DNA of 64,000 nucleotides from Lentisphaerales bacterium (GTDB lineage: Bacteria; Verrucomicrobiota; Lentisphaeria; Lentisphaerales; Lentisphaeraceae), in NCBI GenBank assembly GCA_022446985.1, contig JAKVBD010000014.1:20793-84792 (forward strand), written 5' to 3'. This document shows positions 37,329-45,733 of this stretch, one piece after another. Numbering within the stretch: position 1 is the stretch's first letter; each line of letters opens with the position of its first letter. A program made the position numbers and the translations under genes. The notes beneath the pieces are model-generated. The model was not told the origin of the DNA. It was given only the letters and a program-made list of their open reading frames with translations, and made no database searches.

Positions 37329-38804
37329 ATGCAGAAATTATTGTTAGTGACAATCTCATTTTTAATGATGGGCTTTCTGGCTGCAGAGCCTAAGAAAAAA
37401 CCGAATATAGTTTTACTGATGACCGATGATCAGGGGTGGGGCCAAATGGGGTACTACAATCACGCATATCTGAAGACACCTAATCTCGACGCCATGGCAG
37501 CCAATGGCTTGCGAATGGACCGTTTTTATGCGGCAAATGCCGTCTGTTCTCCAACTCGTGCCAGTGTTTTGACGGGTCGTATTCCGCAGCGTACAGGTGT
37601 GATTGATCACGGTTTCCGCCTGCGTCATCAGGAAAAGACATTAGGCAAAGCTCTTCGGAAAGTAGGATATGCGACAAACCACATTGGTAAATGGCATCTG
37701 GATGGTGTTGGACAAATGGGCGTACCTATCTTAAAAGACGATCCTTTTGGTCCCGGTACTTTTGGTTTTGAAAACTGGTTGTCGATGACAAATTTCTACG
37801 ATATGGATCCGCTGATGAGCCGTAATGGAGTGTTTGAAGAGTTTAAAGGCGATACCTCAGATATAGCAGTAGCCGAAGCGATCAAGTATATTCGCGCTCA
37901 ACACAAAGAGGGTAGACCTTCTTTAACCTTGATCTGGTATCCTTCGCCGCATTACCCTTGCCGTGCTTTGCCTGAAGATAAGGCTCTTTTTGAAAATACT
38001 GATTTGCGAAAACCGGTTCAAAGTGTCCTCGCTGAACTCGTTGCAGTTGATCGTTCGGTAGGGGTATTGCGTAAAGAACTGCGTGATCTTGGTATTGAGA
38101 AAGATACCATCCTATGGTTTTGCAGTGACAATGGCGGTTACCGTGGCCATGACATTGAACACGGTATGGGTGGTTTGCGAGGTGCGAAAGGAGATCTATA
38201 TGAAGGAGGAATTCGCGTTCCGGGAATCATCGAATGGCCGGGGCGTATCAAACCGCGTATTACTAATTTTCCTGCTTGTACGACCGATATTTTCCCGACG
38301 ATTGCCAGCATTCTGGATTTGCCCAAAGAAAATTTGCTCCAGCCTGTCGATGGCATAAGCCTTGTACCGCTTTTTGAAAAAGATTTGCCGAAACGCGACA
38401 AACCAATGGCCTTTTTTCAACTGCATGGCAAGCTTCAGGGCTATATCGACAACGATTTCAAAATAGTTTCGCTGATCGATAAGAAGACAAATAAACGAAT
38501 TTATGAATTGTATAATATCGCCGAAGACCGGGCTGAAACTAAGGATCTTGCCAAAGAAATGCCAGAGAAGTTTGCTGCACTTAAAGCGGACTTTGATAAG
38601 CTGCATAAAAGTATTGAAGCGAGTTTAAAAGGTGCGGATTATCCAATGCCACCGCAAATTAAAACCGTCCGTAAACCGGATTGGGTGAATCAACAGCAAT
38701 ATGAGAAGCATTTTGAAGAATTTGAGAAGCGTCGGGAATATCAGGGTCAGATCAAAAAGTGGCGCGAAAGACAGAAGGTAAAAGTAGAAACTAATAAAAA
38801 GTAA
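37329..38804 (+). CDS. Secreted sulfatase, arylsulfatase A-like
   Basis: 491 aa, signal peptide MQKLLLVTISFLMMGFLA. Metal strand LLMTDDQGWGQMGYYNH, active site C73-SPTR followed by ASVLTGRIPQRTGV, second block ILWFCSDNGGYRGHDIEHG, and GLRGAKGDLYEGGIRVPGI with the usual G-x-K-G. The C-terminus is Lys/Arg-rich (KKWRERQKVKVETNKK). Divergent from the frameshifted dehydrogenase across 244 bases. A long hairpin follows at 38824-38877. Confidence 0.88.
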   Translation: MQKLLLVTISFLMMGFLAAEPKKKPNIVLLMTDDQGWGQMGYYNHAYLKTPNLDAMAANGLRMDRFYAANAVCSPTRASVLTGRIPQRTGVIDHGFRLRHQEKTLGKALRKVGYATNHIGKWHLDGVGQMGVPILKDDPFGPGTFGFENWLSMTNFYDMDPLMSRNGVFEEFKGDTSDIAVAEAIKYIRAQHKEGRPSLTLIWYPSPHYPCRALPEDKALFENTDLRKPVQSVLAELVAVDRSVGVLRKELRDLGIEKDTILWFCSDNGGYRGHDIEHGMGGLRGAKGDLYEGGIRVPGIIEWPGRIKPRITNFPACTTDIFPTIASILDLPKENLLQPVDGISLVPLFEKDLPKRDKPMAFFQLHGKLQGYIDNDFKIVSLIDKKTNKRIYELYNIAEDRAETKDLAKEMPEKFAALKADFDKLHKSIEASLKGADYPMPPQIKTVRKPDWVNQQQYEKHFEEFEKRREYQGQIKKWRERQKVKVETNKK

Positions 38805-38823
38805 AAATATTTTAGTTGTTTAG

Positions 38824-38877
38824 AAAGTCTCCTGAGCTGTTAATTGATTTCAAATATTTGCAGTTGAAGGAGACTTT
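38824..38877. other. Long hairpin AAAGTCTCCT ... AGGAGACTTT between sulfatase and epimerase
   Basis: Ten-base perfect arms (38824-38833 with 38868-38877) enclose a 34-base loop that can form a second stem (GCTG/CAGT). There is no T-run. It may be a structured 3' end of the sulfatase message or a leader element of the epimerase gene 60 bases downstream. Confidence 0.4.
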
Positions 38878-38937
38878 GTGTTTATGGTGTATGTATATGT
38901 TTTTGCCTTTGGTCTAATAGAAAAGAAGAGGGCATAG

Positions 38938-39795
38938 ATGAGTTGTGTGGTGGTTAAAGGGATTGGCGCAGTCATAGAAATAACTATTGGAGACTGGTAT
39001 GCGATAATTGATTCGCATGGTGCCCATGTCCTGGCATTGTTTTATAAAGAAGAGAACCTTCTTCACTATGACAGGGAAGATATAAGTCATAGTGGTATTC
39101 CTTTATGCTTGCCTCATTTCGGACCTTTGGATAATGGTGAGTTTGTTTATGAAGGTAAAATTTATAAAATGCGTCAGCATGGTTTTATTGGTGATCGAGA
39201 GCTTGCTGTAACTGAAGCGACTGCAGATGCCGTATCTTATGAATTTGTTGCAGATCAGGTTTCAAAAAAGATATTTCCTTTTGAGTTTATTTTAAAGGTT
39301 AGATTTTCACTTTCTCAAAAGGGTCTAAAAATCAACCTGCAAGTTATGAATCAATCGAGTGTCGCTATGCCTTTGGCGCCGGGCGTACATCCATACTTTG
39401 CTGTCCAGGACAGTCAAGGGATAATGATGACTACAAAAGCTTCTACAGCCAATAATTTTACGAATGCTTATGCGATTGAGAAATTGGCCGAAAGTGGAGT
39501 GTTTGAGGTGATGGAAGATCAAGATCACAAGTTGATGAAAGTTCTTAATGAGCCAAATATGAATCTGATTGACCATGGCTTGGCCAAGACTGAAATATTT
39601 AGAAAAGGTCAGCAGAAACTTGAATTGCATGCTGATTTTAAAGTATTTAATAGAATGACAGTGTGGCGAAATTCAGTTGACGCCAAATTTATTTGTGTCG
39701 AACCGGCGTATGTGAAAAATGGTTTAAATGAACAGCCGATTTTAATAGCGCCCGGAGAAATATTTGAAACAGGGCTTTTGATTTCTGTAGGTTAA
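38938..39795 (+). CDS. Aldose 1-epimerase-like (mutarotase fold) protein
   Basis: 285 aa, cytoplasmic. Beta-rich chain with the mutarotase/hexose-6-phosphate epimerase pattern: ISHSGIPLCLPHFGPLDNG, MRQHGFIGDRE (R-x-H-G-F) and LAPGVHPYFAVQD (catalytic-His region P-x-H-P-Y-F), and the C-terminal CVEPAYVKNG. It interconverts anomers of a free or phosphorylated aldose. The ECF sigma gene begins 16 bases after its stop, so the epimerase may be read with the sigma-kinase pair, although the functional link is unclear. No strong ribosome-binding site. Confidence 0.8.
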   Translation: MSCVVVKGIGAVIEITIGDWYAIIDSHGAHVLALFYKEENLLHYDREDISHSGIPLCLPHFGPLDNGEFVYEGKIYKMRQHGFIGDRELAVTEATADAVSYEFVADQVSKKIFPFEFILKVRFSLSQKGLKINLQVMNQSSVAMPLAPGVHPYFAVQDSQGIMMTTKASTANNFTNAYAIEKLAESGVFEVMEDQDHKLMKVLNEPNMNLIDHGLAKTEIFRKGQQKLELHADFKVFNRMTVWRNSVDAKFICVEPAYVKNGLNEQPILIAPGEIFETGLLISVG

Positions 39796-39811
39796 AGAGT
39801 TTGAGGTATAT

Positions 39812-40399
39812 ATGAGTAACGACTGGGTGACAAGACAGACTCTTTTGCAAAGAGCTAAAAACCAAGATGATCAGCAAGCCTGGGAAGAGTTCATTTCTTA
39901 CTATAAAAGCTTTATAAAGGCGCTGATCTATAAGCTTAAGTTTGCAGGCACCGATACCGAGGATTTAACGCAGTTGATACTTCTGAATCTTTGGAAAACC
40001 CTCGCCAATTACGATAAAGAAAAAGCTTCTTTCAGAAACTGGATGGGAACGGTAATTCGCAACACGACATTCAATTATTACCGCAAACAAAGCAATATCG
40101 CCAAACGGGAACAGGAAGGCGTTGCAGCTTTTCTAGAACAGACTCCGGAATCCGAGCTTGATGACCTTATTGAAAGAGAGTGGAAAACATACATAAGCGA
40201 ATTGGCTCTTAAAAAGATGAAAGAGTTATTTTCCGGTAAAGCCATTGAGGTTTTTGAGTTGTCTTTACAAGGGATGTCCTCAGAAGAAATAGGTGTTAAA
40301 TTGGATCTCAAAAAAGATTCGGTTTATGTCCTGAAAAACCGCGTCAAAAAGAAATTTATGGAAGAAGTCCGCGCCCTGGTTACTGAACTCGAGTACTAA
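39812..40399 (+). CDS. ECF-type sigma factor paired with a Ser/Thr kinase
   Basis: 195 aa, GAGG six bases before ATG. Sigma2 (about 20-90: WEEFISYYKSFIKALI, DTEDLTQLILLNLWKTL, FRNWMGTVIRNTTFNYYRKQ) and sigma4 (about 130-190: VFELSLQGMSSEEIGVKLDLKKDSVYVLKNRVKKK). The stop abuts the kinase ATG (40399/40400) with no gap, so they are translated as a pair. PVC genomes contain ECF groups coupled to transmembrane kinases in place of anti-sigma factors; the kinase is inferred to control this factor by phosphorylation. Confidence 0.88.
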   Translation: MSNDWVTRQTLLQRAKNQDDQQAWEEFISYYKSFIKALIYKLKFAGTDTEDLTQLILLNLWKTLANYDKEKASFRNWMGTVIRNTTFNYYRKQSNIAKREQEGVAAFLEQTPESELDDLIEREWKTYISELALKKMKELFSGKAIEVFELSLQGMSSEEIGVKLDLKKDSVYVLKNRVKKKFMEEVRALVTELEY

Positions 40400-42175
40400 A
40401 TGACTGAAAACGATAAATCCCGTTCAGATAATTTACTGGACTTATTCGACATGGCTTTGGATGAGTCATCGGAAGAGGAACAGCTTAGTCCGCTTTACTC
40501 GACTCTGGAAATTATCGAAAAGCGTTATCTTGACCCGGAATTGATTAACTCCGGTGGCATGAAAAAGATATATAAGGTTTTTGATTCCGTTGCCGGGCGC
40601 TTTATTGCTATGGCCAAGCTACATGAAGGCGTTCCCAAAGAGACCTATGACCCGTTTATATGTGAAGCCAGACTTACCGGTCTGCTAGAGCACCCGAACA
40701 TTATGACTGTCCATGATTTGGGCATTGATGAAGATGAGACGCCGTTTTTTACAATGGAGTTAAAAGATGGCGATGATCTGCGGAAGATTATCAGCGAAAA
40801 AAATCAAGGTAGTCAAGAGTATCTGAATAAGTACTCTTTAAACGTTGTTTTAGATATATTTCTGAAAGTCTGTGACGCTATTTCATATGCCCATTCAAAA
40901 GGAGTAGTTCATCTCGATATAAAGCCTGGAAATGTTCAGGTTGGAGAATTTGGTGAAGTTCTCGTGTGTGATTGGGGACTTGGGAAAATCATTGGCCGTG
41001 CAGAAATCGATTCCGGCGTAGAGATGTTTAACTCTGATTGGTTGAACAGTATGACTTTAACGGGGCAGGTGAAAGGGACTCCAGGCTATATGGCACCGGA
41101 ACAAGTCAATGATGGTCAGGAAAAGAATGAACAGACGGACATCTACTCCCTGGGTTGCTTGCTTTATACTTTATTGACCAATGCTTCGCCTATAGATGGC
41201 GATACTTCAGATGAAATTTTGAATAAAACTATTTCCGGTCAGATGATCCCTCCGGTACAACGATTCCCGGAATTACAGGTTCAGCAAAGCTTAAATGCGG
41301 TGGTGATGAAGGCGACCTCTTTAAGTCAGCAACATCGTTATGAATCGGTCAGTGATTTACGAAATGAGGTCTATAATTATCAGGCGGGTTTTGCTACCAG
41401 AGCTGAAAATGCTTCTTTTTTAAGGGGGCTTAGTTTACTTTATCAACGCAATAAGTTGATTTGTAATCTAAGCTTTAGTTTTGTATTGATTGTCGTCGTT
41501 ATCTCAGCACAATTTATTTACAATTTAAATAAGACAACGGCAGAGGCGGTCACGGCTCGTAATGATGCAGAAAAGGCTCGAGAGGAAGAAGTCATAGCTC
41601 GTGGTCTAACAGATGCAGCCCTTGAGAAGTTTAAGGAAGAACGGGCTATTTCAGAGAACTTATCTATAGAAGTGAAGAATATTCAAAAGCGTGCGACTGC
41701 TTTGAGTATTGAAAAAAGCCTTATTCAAAAAGCGACTATTCAGCAAATTGATTATTCTAATCCTTTAAAGAGTGTCGCCGATAAAATTAAAGATTTTGAA
41801 AATAGAAGAGACACTCCATCCCGGCGGAATATTTTAACCGAATATTACTACATCTCTCAGGAGTTTCAAAAAGGCTATGAGCTGAATAAGAACCGAGAGG
41901 GGAAGTATTTATTTAACAGCCTACAAAAATTTAAAGATTTTCAGAAATTATCTGAAGGTGTTGTACCTATCGATGATTTTTATAAGGTTATCAACGTAAA
42001 TCATCGCGAACTCATGGAAAAAATTATTGTGTACGATGCAGCTTTGCGTAAAGATTTTACCGGTTATGAAAAGGTTATTAAGCAACTATTAGCGATTTGG
42101 AATAAAGGTTTTGAGAAGTGCACTTTTGAGTATAATCCGCAAAAAAAACACTCAGGCTCTCAGGCGACAATTTGA
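40400..42175 (+). CDS. Transmembrane serine/threonine protein kinase (Hanks type), frameshifted near its C-terminus
   Basis: 591 aa as read. Kinase domain about 40-350: ATP-Lys K73 (IAMAKL), Glu89 in FICEARL, catalytic loop HLDIKPGN with D173 (H-L-D for H-R-D), D191 in DWG (for DFG), GTPGYMAPEQ. Then one transmembrane helix near 352-375 (FSFVLIVVVISAQFIYNL) and a coiled coil (AEAVTARNDAEKAREEEVIARG) followed by a helical external domain. At the eight-base A run 42141-42148 the frame runs out after ten residues (HSGSQATI). With nine A it would continue as LRLSGDNLIVLGSED into a leucine-rich-repeat-like tail (42172-42453). Partner of the upstream sigma factor. Confidence 0.85.
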   Translation: MTENDKSRSDNLLDLFDMALDESSEEEQLSPLYSTLEIIEKRYLDPELINSGGMKKIYKVFDSVAGRFIAMAKLHEGVPKETYDPFICEARLTGLLEHPNIMTVHDLGIDEDETPFFTMELKDGDDLRKIISEKNQGSQEYLNKYSLNVVLDIFLKVCDAISYAHSKGVVHLDIKPGNVQVGEFGEVLVCDWGLGKIIGRAEIDSGVEMFNSDWLNSMTLTGQVKGTPGYMAPEQVNDGQEKNEQTDIYSLGCLLYTLLTNASPIDGDTSDEILNKTISGQMIPPVQRFPELQVQQSLNAVVMKATSLSQQHRYESVSDLRNEVYNYQAGFATRAENASFLRGLSLLYQRNKLICNLSFSFVLIVVVISAQFIYNLNKTTAEAVTARNDAEKAREEEVIARGLTDAALEKFKEERAISENLSIEVKNIQKRATALSIEKSLIQKATIQQIDYSNPLKSVADKIKDFENRRDTPSRRNILTEYYYISQEFQKGYELNKNREGKYLFNSLQKFKDFQKLSEGVVPIDDFYKVINVNHRELMEKIIVYDAALRKDFTGYEKVIKQLLAIWNKGFEKCTFEYNPQKKHSGSQATI

Positions 42176-42453
42176 TAGTTTTAGGTTCTGAAGATATGGC
42201 CAGTAACCGTAAGTGCATGTTGGCGCCATTGTCGTTGGTTTCATTAGATTTAAGAGGGACGCAAATCTATGATCTGGGTCAATTAAAAGGCATGGATACT
42301 CTACAGGAAATCGATATTCGCAATACGCTTGTCACTAATCTTGATGCATTAAATAATTTGCCGGCTCTCAAGAAAGTTATAGTCGGTAAAAAGCAATTTG
42401 TAAAAAGACAGACGAGTCTTTTACAACCCAGAATTCAGCTGCTTATAAAGTAA
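42172..42453 (+). pseudogene. Leucine-rich-repeat-like tail of the kinase, in the next frame
   Basis: About 93 codons with two repeats of the type LVSLDLRGTQIYDLGQLKGM and LQEIDIRNTLVTNLDALNNL. In this frame the sequence is open back to the A8 run in the kinase gene and reads KTLRLSGDNLIVLGSEDMAS, a natural continuation. Such LRR-like tails are common in Lentisphaera-type kinases. It could be translated separately from TTG 42172, which overlaps the kinase stop, or joined to the kinase by slippage on the A run, or the A8 may be a sequencing error for A9. Confidence 0.6.
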
Positions 42454-42552
42454 GCTTCCAAAGTTTTCTCACTAAATATGTTTAGAAGTCTTAAGTTGGT
42501 GGTAATTAATTTCTTAAGCGATGATTTTAATATATGTGTATGAGGAATTTAT

Positions 42553-43242
42553 ATGAAGAAATTTACTTTGATTGAGCTTGTGGTGGTGGTCGCCATTATG
42601 GGCATATTAATGACCTTGCTGGTACCTTCTCTAAAAGCTTCTCGGCAGCAGGGAATTGCGGCAGTTTGTTTGAGTAACATGATGCAAATTGCGCGAACGG
42701 CGCATATCTATGAGACACAGTACAAATTCTTTCCTAAAGAGTTCAATAAAGTTGAGTGGAACTTTGATGAATTTGTAGCTCAAGACAGCGGTATGTGGGA
42801 ATGCCCGGCGGATGTTGGTAGCTGGAGTTACACAATGAATGGCGATACCCCCATGAATAAACATGGTCGCACGACTTATGAACATACTGGTAGCAGTTAC
42901 TTTTGGAATGAGTATGCAACATCAAGGCTTTATAATAAACATGGAGTAAGTACAACTCGTCTTAGAAATAATGACATGACTTTACGACGAGTGATGGAGC
43001 CAGAGAAGTACTTACTTTCTTCCTGTGCAGCTATAAGAGGCCCATATGGAGTCGCTTCAGGGGTGACTTTCGATCACCTTTGGCATTTCCCAGGTGAGAC
43101 TCGCTGGCCAGTTAGTTTTGCCGATGGTCATGCAGCCTGTGTGAGGGATTCAAGGGCGACGACTAAAACTCTTTTTAACGGAAATGCTGCCAACCTCCCA
43201 TTTGTCATCAAACAGGATGATAACCTGATTAACATTCCATGA
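42553..43242 (+). CDS. Pseudopilin (prepilin-type N-terminal motif)
   Basis: 229 aa, GAGG upstream of ATG. Starts MKKFTLIELVVVVAIMGILM: a short basic leader, the prepilin peptidase site before F4 and the Glu at +5, then the hydrophobic helix that packs in type II secretion pseudopili. The C-terminal part has Cys pairs and SFADGHAACV, a form of the DG motif of PVC pseudopilins. These proteins occur in large numbers in Lentisphaerae, and this one precedes a second pseudopilin and three sulfatases, so a role in surface display or secretion of those enzymes is plausible but unproven. Confidence 0.85.
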   Translation: MKKFTLIELVVVVAIMGILMTLLVPSLKASRQQGIAAVCLSNMMQIARTAHIYETQYKFFPKEFNKVEWNFDEFVAQDSGMWECPADVGSWSYTMNGDTPMNKHGRTTYEHTGSSYFWNEYATSRLYNKHGVSTTRLRNNDMTLRRVMEPEKYLLSSCAAIRGPYGVASGVTFDHLWHFPGETRWPVSFADGHAACVRDSRATTKTLFNGNAANLPFVIKQDDNLINIP

Positions 43243-43439
43243 TCTCCCTGACTTGAATGTTCCGCTTACTCCTTATCAGAATTAAAACAGGGAAGAAGAA
43301 AATTTGCTGTGGCCTGACTACTCCGGTAGTGGCTTTAAATGAGTAAGTCTCAAAAAGAATCCCTTTTGATTGTAAAAAATCAAACTTTTATTGGTAATCA
43401 AGATTTTAGAAAGACTAGATTATTGCGAGATATTTTTTA

Positions 43440-44114
43440 ATGAAAAAATTTACACTATTTGAATTGTTAGTAGTCATCGCAATTATGGCGATTTTGATAA
43501 CTCTGTTACTGCCTTCTTTATCTACTGCCAGAGAAAAAGCTCGTCGCGCAGTTTGCTTGAGCTATATGAATCAATTTGCCACAGCGGTGACTTCACTTGC
43601 GACAAAAAATAATGGTAAATTACCAGAAGCGACCAGGTCAAATAGTGAGCATACTATTTGGATTGGTAACTACCTAAAAGACCTTCTTTATGAGGATTAT
43701 GGATTCACGCAAAAAAATTTATATTGTCCAGGTATGGAGGGAATGTATAAAGGTAATGGCGGAATTCGTATGGGTTACAACTATCTGGGTCAGCGACAGC
43801 CTTTGATGAACTTATATGGCTATGAATTACCTCTTGCCTTATACGATGAATCCAACTTGCCACTCATGGCAGATTTGAATGATGTAAGTGAACAAGGTGG
43901 TGGTTGGACAGTTATATCTCACTTGAAGAATGGCGGCACTGGAGAAAGGGTTTTGGGGACTTCGGGAGCCTCGGCCCAAAGTATGGGGTCACAGGGAGGC
44001 AATGTCCTTTTTCTCGATGGTTCAGCTCGTTGGTACTCGATCAATTCATTAACAGTCTACAATTCCTATTCTCTGAATAATAAGTACAAGAGTATGTGGA
44101 CTTATAGAGACTGA
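43440..44114 (+). CDS. Pseudopilin (prepilin-type N-terminal motif)
   Basis: 224 aa. MKKFTLFELLVVIAIMAILI carries the cleavage/methylation motif (F-T-L-F-E in place of F-T-L-I-E). The conserved ARRAVCLSYMNQFATA segment follows, and the end has GGNVLFLDGSARWY, the DG motif. It is 197 bases after the previous pseudopilin and 50 bases before a sulfatase start, so it may be read with the sulfatase operon 44165-48512. It has no upstream Shine-Dalgarno sequence of note. Confidence 0.85.
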   Translation: MKKFTLFELLVVIAIMAILITLLLPSLSTAREKARRAVCLSYMNQFATAVTSLATKNNGKLPEATRSNSEHTIWIGNYLKDLLYEDYGFTQKNLYCPGMEGMYKGNGGIRMGYNYLGQRQPLMNLYGYELPLALYDESNLPLMADLNDVSEQGGGWTVISHLKNGGTGERVLGTSGASAQSMGSQGGNVLFLDGSARWYSINSLTVYNSYSLNNKYKSMWTYRD

Positions 44115-44164
44115 TTGTTTGGTGGTTGTTACGACGTTTTTTCAATTTAATTAAAGGATTAACC

Positions 44165-45721
44165 ATGCACAAGTGCTTTAGGTATCTATTTCTATTCTCT
44201 TTATTTTCTTTAGTGAACTTCACTGTCGCCGGTCAAAAGCCAAATATTTTGTTAATTCTTGTCGATGATATGGGTTACTCCGACCTAGGCTGCATGGGAA
44301 GTGAGATAAAGACTCCAAATATTGACAGCCTGGCAGCAGCTGGAATAACCTTTGCCAATTTTTCTAATAACGCTAAGTGTGAAACGACCCGTACGGCTTT
44401 GATGAGTGGCCGTTACCATACTGATGATGGCGTTTACCGAGGTAAATCAGTGATCACTATACCGGAAAATTTGGCTCTGGCAGGTTATCAGAATTTTGCC
44501 CTTGGCAAGTGGCATATATTTGGTACGCCAATGACGCGTGGTTTTGATCGTTACTTTGGCTTTCTGGAAGGCGCTACCAATTTTTTTACAGGCGAGGGGA
44601 CAGGCGGTAATTACTCTTACCGCTTGAATGATCAGGAATATAGTGACTTTCCGAAAGACTTTTACAGTACCAATGCTTTTACCGATTATGGCCTGAAGTT
44701 TATCGATGAGCGCCAGAAAGATAAACCGTTTTTTATGTATATGGCTTACAATGCACCACATTATCCACTACAGGCTCCTGAGGCGGAAGTAAATAAGTAT
44801 CGCGGTAAGTATAAAAACGGTTGGGGTGAACTTCGTAAAAAACGCTTTGCCCGCATGAAAGAACTGGGGCTTTTTCCGGCAGATTTAGAGATTCCGGAAA
44901 CTGATAAATTTAGAAAGAAATGGGAGCGTTTAGGTGAAGCAGTAAAGGACGATATGGACCTGCGTATGGCGACTTATGCAGCAATGATCGACATAGTTGA
45001 CCAGCAAATTGGTCGTCTTATTGCCAAGCTTAAAGCTGAAAAAATCTATGAAGATACTTTGATTGTTTTCCTCAGTGATAATGGCGCTTGTCCATTTGAT
45101 CGAACTCGAAAGCCAACGAAAGAGAACAATTATATGCCCTGGGATGGTCGTTCTTACTGGTGTTACCCGGCGGACTGGGCCAAGGCTTGTAATACGCCGT
45201 TTACCCAATTCAAACAAGATCAGTTTGAGGGTGGTATTCTTACTCCTATGATCGCTCATTGGCCCAAGGGAATCACTGTTCCCGGAACGAGAAATAATCA
45301 GCGTGGTCATGTTGTCGACTTTCATGCTACCTTTCGAGAACTTGCCGGAGTGGAGTATCCTGAAAATTACGATCCAAAAACAAAAAAAATAGAAGGCCCG
45401 AAAGTAGGGGGAGCGCCGGGAATAAGTTTGGCTCCGGCTTTTAAGGGAGAGACTCGCAAAGAGCACGAATTCCTCTACCAGAATTTTGCAAATAATAAGA
45501 CAGCGTTGATTATCGGCGATTGGAAACTGGTTAATCGAAAGCTTCTTTTCAATCTCAAAGAGGATCGTCTAGAGAGCCATGACTTGAGTCAGAGCAGTCC
45601 GGAAAAAATGCAATTCATGTTGGCCGAGTGGAAAAAGCGCGACACTGAGTTAAATGCCGGTAAAGCAAGTGGCCCTCCTAAAGTGAAGAAGTCTAAAAGA
45701 AATAAGAAAAATAAAAAGTAA
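44165..45721 (+). CDS. Secreted sulfatase with CETTR active site
   Basis: 518 aa from ATG 44165 (AAGGA upstream; the frame opens at 44126 without a signal peptide). Signal peptide CFRYLFLFSLFSLVNFTVAG. Metal strand LILVDDMGYSDLGCMGSE, active site C72-ETTR followed by TALMSGRYH; Thr replaces the Pro of C-x-P-x-R, as in several PVC sulfatases. Second block TLIVFLSDNGACPFDRTRKPTK. The C-terminal KKSKRNKKNKK tail is strongly basic. First gene of a three-sulfatase transcript (gaps of 12 and 1 bases). Confidence 0.87.
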   Translation: MHKCFRYLFLFSLFSLVNFTVAGQKPNILLILVDDMGYSDLGCMGSEIKTPNIDSLAAAGITFANFSNNAKCETTRTALMSGRYHTDDGVYRGKSVITIPENLALAGYQNFALGKWHIFGTPMTRGFDRYFGFLEGATNFFTGEGTGGNYSYRLNDQEYSDFPKDFYSTNAFTDYGLKFIDERQKDKPFFMYMAYNAPHYPLQAPEAEVNKYRGKYKNGWGELRKKRFARMKELGLFPADLEIPETDKFRKKWERLGEAVKDDMDLRMATYAAMIDIVDQQIGRLIAKLKAEKIYEDTLIVFLSDNGACPFDRTRKPTKENNYMPWDGRSYWCYPADWAKACNTPFTQFKQDQFEGGILTPMIAHWPKGITVPGTRNNQRGHVVDFHATFRELAGVEYPENYDPKTKKIEGPKVGGAPGISLAPAFKGETRKEHEFLYQNFANNKTALIIGDWKLVNRKLLFNLKEDRLESHDLSQSSPEKMQFMLAEWKKRDTELNAGKASGPPKVKKSKRNKKNKK

Positions 45722-45733
45722 ACCGGTCGGTAT

